64,000 bases of DNA from Lathyrus oleraceus (lineage: Eukaryota > Streptophyta > Magnoliopsida > Fabales > Fabaceae). Below, piece after piece: positions 56,985-64,000 of this stretch; positions within the stretch are counted from its first letter, which is position 1, and each line of letters begins with the position of its first letter. The DNA lies in contig NC_066585.1 of assembly GCF_024323335.1 (NCBI RefSeq), positions 535,612,082 through 535,676,081 of the forward strand, written 5' to 3'. Both the position numbers and the translations under genes were made by a program. The notes under the pieces were generated by a model. That model searched no databases and was not told where the DNA came from. It worked only from the letters and a program-made list of their open reading frames with translations.

Positions 56985-58839
56985 TGCTTGTAGGTATTGT
57001 TGAAGTGATCCAAATGATGGGGTTTGTAGATAGCAAATTGTAACCAACTAATTTCCTAGTAATTGTTTGATTTTGATGATGACAACACCTGATATCCAAC
57101 AATTTCTAGTAAAGATGTTACCTCTTTAAGATATTGAAAGTGGTCAAAGATGCTCTTGTTCATAGGTCAAGGTGTTTCTTCCTCGTGTATCAGTCTATCT
57201 TCTTGAAGTCAACATTGTTCTCAAACGAAATTCAAGTGAAGACTTAGGTTTCAAGCTTCTGGTAAAGCTATCTCTTTTAAAATCAACACATTCGTCCAAC
57301 AACATTCTAGTGAAGATTTCTATTATAAGGTTGCAAGGTTCACTGGTGGTTTTGTTCCTCAACTCTCTGATGATGATGATGAACTTGAATATATCTCAAG
57401 ACTCATCAAGCTAGAAGGTTCAAGGTTCTTCTGTGATCCAAAGTCAAATATAATGATGCAAAATCTTGAAGCTTCAGAGTTGCGGAAGAGAGGATGTGTG
57501 GAAGCTCGCCTTGTTGTGTCTGTTTGAGTGACCAAAGTCTTGTAAAGGAATTTTTTGGAATTATAAAGGAAAAAACACACACTCACTAAAACTTTGAGAA
57601 GACTCTCTTATTTTATAAAATCACCTAAAAAAAGTTTTAAAGACCTGGTCAATTGATTAGGGAACTAAGTGATCAGTTTGGAACTATTTTTCAACGGGAT
57701 AATCAATTGTTACACTTTCAAATGCCTACAATCGATTGTAGGAGTCTCTTAACAAGTGGCAATGACTAGAAATTAAAACTTTTAATTTTTGGGACAAATA
57801 GTCGATTCGGCTAATCCATTATGAGACTTAATTAGTCTATGAATTGTTTCCATTTTTTAGTCACACTTTATTTTATATATAAAGAGCTCCTCTATAATTT
57901 CAAATCACTCTGGAAATAATATTTGATCCTACTTCCTCATTGTCTCCTCTTTTTTATTTATAAATATCTTATTTTTCTCACTTGAGTTTTTCCTTAGCGA
58001 TTTGAGAGTATTATTGTGCCTAGTGAGGATCATTGTTATTAGTGAGGGTATAATTATAATTTATTTGTAGTAAAGTATCCTTTTAAGTAGGTGTTATTTT
58101 GGTGCAATATAAATCATAAAAGCTCTTATTTGGTTTGGGGATTATCTTAGGAAGTCTTTATTTGGTTCATGAGTTGGGCCTGTTCAAAAACTCTTATATG
58201 GTTCTTGAAGATCATCCAGTAAAATTTCCACAAAGTTTTATGAGTTCAGTCCGGTATAAAAGTTTTGTTGGTTCAAGATTTTCCTGTGTAAACTTTCTTG
58301 AAGGTTCTCGAGTTTAGCCTGATGTGAAAGCTATGTAGGTTCTGAGATTAGCCTATGTAAAATCTCATTGATTGTTTGACAACTCAACCCATATAAAAGC
58401 TCAAATTTGTTAGGTTGTTAGCTGGTTTAAAACCCCATATTGGTTAGAGGTTAGTCCGCACAAAATATATGTTTGGTTTGGAGGATATCCCAAGCAAAAC
58501 TCCAAGTTTGATTGTAATTCATGGGCAAAATTATAATAAGCTTACACAAGAACATATTAGAAACCTTAAAGAATAAATTATTGGGGAGGGGAGTATGTCA
58601 GTATATTTAGACCGAACCTCTATAATTGCTTATAACTTTCTCTCTTCCTTAACTCTTTACTGTTCAATTATTTTCTTTCCATTTTTTTCCTTATGTTTTT
58701 TCTTTATTCCGATTCTTTTTCCGTTTTTGTTTTACAAACAGTTTTTAAACTCTAATTTTGTTAAAGATTTTAATTTTAATCAACAATTTTCAAACCCACA
58801 CAATTCACCCCCTCCTGTGGTTGGATTCACTTTTCAACA
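56985..58839 (+). mobile_element. 5' LTR of Sirevirus-like copia element
   Basis: Starts TGCTTGTAGGTATTG and ends TTTTCAACA, followed after two bases by TGGTATCATAGTCC (58842-58855), a tRNA-Met-type primer site. The first ~500 bp match 61825-62340 (GATGATGACAACACCTGATA; CAACTCTCT.AT.ATG). It holds a degenerate ~40-bp array at 58110-58510. Length (about 1.85 kb) is within the long-LTR range known for Sireviruses. Confidence 0.65.
58110..58510. repeat. degenerate ~40-bp array in LTR
   Basis: About ten imperfect units built on TTTGGTTCRWGAGTTTAGCC + TATGTAAAAGCTCT. Best seen at 58175-58460. Confidence 0.65.
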
Positions 58840-58879
58840 AGTGGTATCATAGTCCAACTCCTATTTAAAAACTAATTGT

Positions 58880-60403
58880 ATCAAGAGGATGATGACTTTA
58901 AACATTTCTTCTAACATAAGAACTATCCTAAACATACCTCCACCATTTGATGATGATAGGTTTGACTTATAAAAAACTAGATTTAAAATTTTCATTGAAG
59001 GTATTAACTATGAGTTATGGAAACTATAATCAATGTTCTGTTTATCCCTACTCATTCTGTCAATAATAAAGTAGTAGCTAAACTTGATTTCCTTTGGACC
59101 AAAAAAGAGATGAAAAAGGTCAAACTTTATTTTAAAGTTACTATTTAATCATGTCGTTAAGTGATCATCAACTCTTTTATGTGTTTAGTTGTAATTTCGC
59201 AAGTGCGGGACACTCTTTAGATGATCTATGGAGTCTCTCCAAGTATCGAGCAAGAGATAATAAACACACAGATTTAGGAAGTTTGAACATCAAATGAATA
59301 TGAAGATTATCTTCATAAATGGTGTTAAAAAATTGGAAACCTTGGAGGATATATTAGAATTTTCGTATCTAACAAATATCTAAGAGTTAAGAATTAGAAT
59401 CAGAAACCTGATTTAATCCTTAAATCAAGATAGGGAAGTGTTGGTATTTTTAATAAAAAATATAGGAAGTAAAATATTCTGGTAAAGCTCAACGAGTTGA
59501 TAAAACTATTGAAAGACAAAGGAATAAACTTAAGAACTCTAGAAGAGTCATCATAAATTTTATCAAGATATTCTTTCTAAGAAAAAGAAATAAAATTAAC
59601 CCAATGGTTTCATTTGAAAGAAAAATCTAAATGAATGAATGATCATAAGAAGAATCTTCATCTAAGTATGGATTAGTTTCATCAAGGAGAATATTTAACT
59701 CAAACCACGAAGATGGTGAAGAAACCTTATGTATTAGAATCTTTGAAAGAAGAATGATGAATGAGCTTCATCAAGCAAAATATTTGGAGTTTCATCAAGA
59801 CAAAAAGATGATTATTTGTATGTGGAAACCTCAAAAAGCTCATTAGAGAAGTCGGATGAAGAACATGTTTGTTTGAAAGTTTCTGACGAAGAAAATCGCT
59901 ATGAAGAAACAAATATTTCCTACAATAAGTTATTTAAATTGAATGTTAAGTTAATAAAGGAAAATGATAACTTGGAAAATATTCATGTAGAAGATAACTA
60001 GTATAAAGAGTTTTTAGAAAATAGTAATAAAATGTTAAGTTATGAAGTTACCGATATTAGAAACCAATATAAGAATTGTGATACCCGTGTCTCAATGAAG
60101 AAGGAAGTTAAAGATTTGAATCAAACCCCGAGTAAGTTTACTAAGGGGAAAGAAAACCTAGATTTAATTCTACCTAATCAAAGGCTTTCCTTAAATAAAA
60201 TTGTATCAGGGTTTAAACCGAATATACCATCTAGTAACAGTTTCAAAAATAGGAAGAAATTAAATCGTCCTATTTATAAATGTTCCTTCTGCAATAAGCT
60301 CGCCCATTTTGAGCCATTATGTTATGATAAACTAATAAGGTCTAAAGGAAATAACTCTAGAGCTCTTAGAACCAATAATGCACCAAGACCCAAAAAGATT
60401 TGA
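58880..60403 (+). pseudogene. Sirevirus-like copia gag remnant
   Basis: Starts near 58935 with PPFDDDRFDL and FKIFIEGINYELWK, the UBN2-type gag opening. Clearer at the 3' end: 59816-60001 is an acidic, Ser/Glu-rich helix region. 60032-60403 ends with a modified zinc knuckle (CSFCNKLAHFEPLC, where CX2CX4HX4C expects G before H) and RPKKIXVPK, a signature of this gag class. Stops break the rest. No protease, integrase or reverse transcriptase follows, so the element lost pol. Confidence 0.7.
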
Positions 60404-61824
60404 GTACCAAAGGTGAAATCCTGATCTATTTTGTAGGAGCACTTTGGAGCTTCGAATAAGTATTCATTGGGAATTGAATGAAGTTATGTATAGAAAAATG
60501 AATATTATGAGTATACAAGAGAAGGTTGTTTTCCTTATGGAGTTTCATATGTTTCTTGATCAAGACGTTGATGTTGTTTTCAATGGATCTGATCAAGATG
60601 GTGATGTTTATGGTATCTTCAACGGATGCAATCAATGTGTTGGCGTTGATGGTATTGATCAACTGTTGTGACGATCTTGATGATCTCACAACCTCTTATT
60701 AGGTTGAGGTGATAAATTTGTGAAATATTTATCAGTCATGTGCTTTGGACCAACTCTCATATCAAAGAATTCATAGAGAAGGATTTTATGAGAGTGGTTT
60801 GTCATTCCTTAGAAAGATGGAGTTATCTCAAATTATCTTGAGGTTTTGAGGTAGTACACTTTGTATAGGTTGAAAAATCATAAAACTTTGATTGAATCTC
60901 TAGAAAGTAGTTTATTAAATGAATATGCTTTTAAAATTATTCTATTAACCTTTTAGCTGAGTTTTGGAACAAAGAGATGTAATCTGAAAGCATAAGAGGT
61001 GCCAAAAGCAGTCTTCCAAAGCCCAATGTAAATCCAAGGCCCAAAAGACCATGGATGCTGAAAATGCAGCAAATAATCAATTATACCTAATGGAATAATC
61101 GATTAGAGGCATTTGAAATTCAAATTCTGCGCCCAATAATCTACTAACCCTAGAGGGATAATTGATTATAACTTTAGAACCAGTGAGCCACACACTATCA
61201 CACCTTTCCTATTGATTACATTAATGATATAATCTTTTAAAGGCTCAAATAATCAATTATTTTCTACATATTTAAAGGTAATCCTTTCTCATTTCATCTC
61301 CTCTCATATTGTGCTCATTTTCTCTCTTTTTGCTTGTGTGTTCTCTATTTTTGTGAGTGCAAAAACTACTCTTTCTCTCCCTAATCATCAATGGATCCCA
61401 AAAGACTATGTACCTTCGAAAGTTCATATGAAGCTACCTATCACTCAGATGATTTCTCATCCGAAGAATAAGAAGATTGCTTCAAAAAAGGCTATGCTAC
61501 AAGAAATATTTTTTTTACTTCTATTACTTGGAGGAAATAGTGTTTAAAGATTGTAACTTCATCAAAGTGTTTAATCATGTTTGATTTATGTGAATTATGT
61601 GCTTACATGATTTATATGTTTCTAGAATCTTTTTGTTGCCTTTTTGATGATTCCAAATGGGGAGAGGTATACCCTGAAGGGGAACAAAGTATGCTCTCTA
61701 CTCATGTGAGGGTAAGTTTAACCACACCAATCTTTATACTTTTGTTTTCCCTTTTACCACCTCCCTTAGAGATGTGTTTCCATTATCGAAAAGGGGATGA
61801 GGAGTACGAATCTATATGCTTGTA
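60404..61824. other. Sirevirus-like element 3' region, no pol
   Basis: No coding match. Contains ATAATCGATTAGAGGC and related ATYGATT motifs (61080-61260). Purine-rich CAAATGGGGAGAGG (61644-61657) and AAAAGGGGATGAGGAG (61789-61804) are candidate polypurine tracts before the 3' LTR. Confidence 0.5.
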
Positions 61825-62340
61825 GGTAATGTCAAGGTGATCCAAGTGGTAAAGTTTATTGATAACAAAGTTTTGATCACCTAGTTATTATTTAGTTTTG
61901 ATGATGACAACACCTGATATCCAATGATATTTAGTGTTGTCATGATATCTTTAAGATTGCTCAAGCAATCAAAGATTCTCCTATTAAGAGGTCAAGACGT
62001 TTCTGCCTCAAGTATCAAGCTAACTCCTAGAAGTCAACATTTACGTCAAATTATATTCAAGTGAAGATGTAGGTTTAAAGGTTCCAGTCAATCCATCTCT
62101 TTTGAAGTCAACACAGTCGTCCAACGACGTTCTAGTGAAGAATTTTATTCTAAGTATGAAAGGTTCTTTGGTGGTTTGGTTTCTCAACTCTCTAATTATG
62201 GTGATCAACTTGAAGATTTCTCAAGCCTCGTCATGCTATAAGATTCAAGTTTCTTGTGAGATGCTGAAGTCAAAGATAACGAAACGTATACTAATGATGA
62301 GAAAGCAAATAGTTATGTTTTACAAAATAATCGTTTGAAC
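61825..62340 (+). mobile_element. 3' LTR start of Sirevirus-like element
   Basis: TGCTTGTAGGTAATGTC.. matches the 5' LTR from 56985 for about 500 bp in the same orientation, then similarity is lost after TGAAGTCAAAGATAA. The remainder of the LTR is missing or replaced. Confidence 0.65.
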
Positions 62341-62572
62341 AATATCACAATTTGTAGTCAATTTCCAATTAACTAGGAAACAAAAATTGACACAAACAAT
62401 TTATCCAACACTTTGTGTGCAATAAAAACCAAACTAATTTTCCTTTGTGTTGAAGATATGAAAAACCAGTTGCAATTGTTTAGATTGCAATTATCTTTAC
62501 AAAACAGTTTGAATTACTTCAACACAACCAGAAAACTCAAATTGCACACTAAGTGTATTATCAAAGTGTAAA

Positions 62573-62573
<1 letters not shown>

Positions 62574-62648
<75 letters not shown>
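62574..62648. repeat. compound (GT)n(GA)n microsatellite
   Basis: GT run to about 62612, then GA run to 62648. Confidence 0.95.
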
Positions 62649-62655
<7 letters not shown>

Positions 62656-64000
62656 CACCAAGATTTATTTAGGTAGTTCCCCAATTATCCTCACTATGGG
62701 TACGTCGGCCCCCAATTCTAAATAGAATTGAGATATGTAATTAACCTTTGCAAGAGTTGTATACAAGAGAAAATTAGAAATTCAAACCCCAAACTTTATG
62801 TTTGATGTTGATCCTAACTTCTCCTCTCCCTTGATCTTAAGAAAGATCAAGTGACCCAAGACTTCCAAGTCAATCTTCCAATTACCGCTACTCATTTGAC
62901 CAAAAATATTTTCTTCAAAGCGTTCACTATGTTGAATAATCATTGCAAAATCTTGTTCCAAGCCCTTCAAATGATCCTTTAGTTACTGCTACTCCTTTGA
63001 CAGAACTCCCGTTCTTCAAAGTTTTCACTCGGCTGAATCCAAATGCGAAGACTTATGTAAAAAACCCAAATCAACCTTGATCTTGGAGGAAAACCCATAA
63101 ATGGTTTTATCAAAGAAACCCCCAAAGAATAATCAACCCAATTTGATTACATACAATCCTAAACTGGATCTTATCAATCTTGTTTCTAGATCACACTCAA
63201 CAAAAATGATTATGTGTAATTATTGAATGAATAAGAGAAAAAAGTTGAAGATGATGAGAAATTTCTTTGTATGTTCTTGGTTTTTATTTTAAGAAATGAT
63301 GCATGAATGTACATTTATATGTATGTGTGTGTGTAGAAAGATAACAAACAAAATAGTTTGTTAGAAAAATTACAAATTTTGTAAAATAGAATAGAATGTA
63401 TTGACTCTAAATAAGTATGAGTCAATACATTAAGCCTAGGATTCGATACATAGACTTTAGGAGTCAATACCTTTAAGGAAGGAACATTTGTTTGAAAAAT
63501 ATTCAGTAGGAGTCGACTCCAAACATGGGAGAGTCGACTCATAAGCACTATATATCGACCTATTCCACGTATGTATCGATACACTGAGGGCATGGTTATT
63601 TTTTTTTAAATCTTTCAATTGGAGTCGACTCCAAACACGGCTGAGCCGACTCATTCGCATTATGTAACGATCCATACCTCCTATTTATCGATACTTTTAA
63701 GGTATAAACTTTATTTTTAAAACTCATTCAGTTTGTATCGATCGATAGGCTTGATGTATCGACCCATAGACTTATTTTTAATGAAAAACCATAATTTTTA
63801 TTTGTAATAGTATATCAAACCTAACTTTAAGTGTTCTATTATTATAATGAACATCTAGACATAGACAACAAGATCCAATGTATACAAATACTAAGTGTCA
63901 TAGTTTTGACCTCATTCAAACCATATCTAAAAGGATAGTGCACTCACATTCTGAGTAAAGTATCCTTGTAAGAAGGCATTGTTTGGTTGCGATCTAAACC
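62649..64000. other. LTR-like repetitive DNA with GAGTCGACTC and TATCGATA motifs
   Basis: No gene. ACACCAAGATTTATTTAGGTAGTTCCCC near 62656 has the look of a copia LTR. 63505-63770 holds repeated palindromes (GGAGTCGACTCC at about 63510 and 63622, GAGTCGACTC at about 63532, TATCGATAC variants at about 63575, 63687 and 63740) set about 110 bp apart. Confidence 0.5.

Noticed and set aside
58595..58852. 85-codon hydrophobic ORF
   Set aside because: In the T-rich end of the Sirevirus-like 5' LTR, running into the primer site.
60426..60689. Overlapping ORFs on both strands after gag
   Set aside because: Created by imperfect GATGTTGATG-type repeats; no similarity to protease or integrase.

Overview
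This is a plant nuclear window, most likely from a papilionoid legume of the inverted-repeat-lacking clade (pea, vetch, lentil, clover or medick group). The evidence is two intron-containing eEF1A genes with plant-type promoters (telo box, leader intron) and a background of AT-rich DNA packed with plant Ty1/copia, Ty3/gypsy, LINE, Mutator-like (MULE), hAT, CACTA and Stowaway elements. The legume assignment rests on the look of the repeats and is inference.

Layout. 1-2.1 kb: degenerate LINE pieces. 2.1-3.8 kb: MULE-B, an internally deleted MULE. 4.6-7.8 kb: eEF1A copy 1. 7.8-8.3 kb: MULE-C remnant. 8.3-9.7 kb: a dead FAR1/MULE transposase of another lineage. 9.7-14.1 kb: degenerate copia-1 holding a 703-bp non-autonomous hAT with an 8-bp target duplication. 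14.1-14.9 kb: gypsy gag remnant (- strand). 14.9-17.9 kb: copia-2, gag-pol cut off inside the reverse transcriptase. 17.9-30.55 kb: second copy of the 3.18-8.30 kb segment, split by MULE-A (19285-26921, 9-bp target duplication), followed by eEF1A copy 2. 30.5-43 kb: LTR-retrotransposon debris, a tRNA-like sequence, a CACTA end, a gypsy protease fragment and a 221-bp plus 50-bp tandem array. 45.5-48.7 kb: a complete but broken hAT (8-bp target duplication). 48.8-55.5 kb: copia-3 on the - strand, with a Stowaway MITE inside. 56.4-62.3 kb: gag-only Sirevirus-like copia with long LTRs. 62.3-64 kb: repeats.

The only genes that look functional are the two eEF1A copies. They show no visible difference over about 3.2 kb including introns and UTRs, while the flanking parts of the same duplication differ at roughly 1% or more. 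The left edge of the identical block is exactly the MULE-A insertion site, which suggests recent gene conversion.

The most unusual system is MULE-A. It has three genes: a spliced plant-mobile-domain (PMD) gene on -, a divergent MuDR-type transposase gene on +, and a small conserved 89-codon gene of unknown function. The first two flank a repeat-rich putative bidirectional promoter. PMD and transposase are both broken, but the small gene is intact here and in MULE-B. The unoccupied insertion site survives in the other copy of the duplication.
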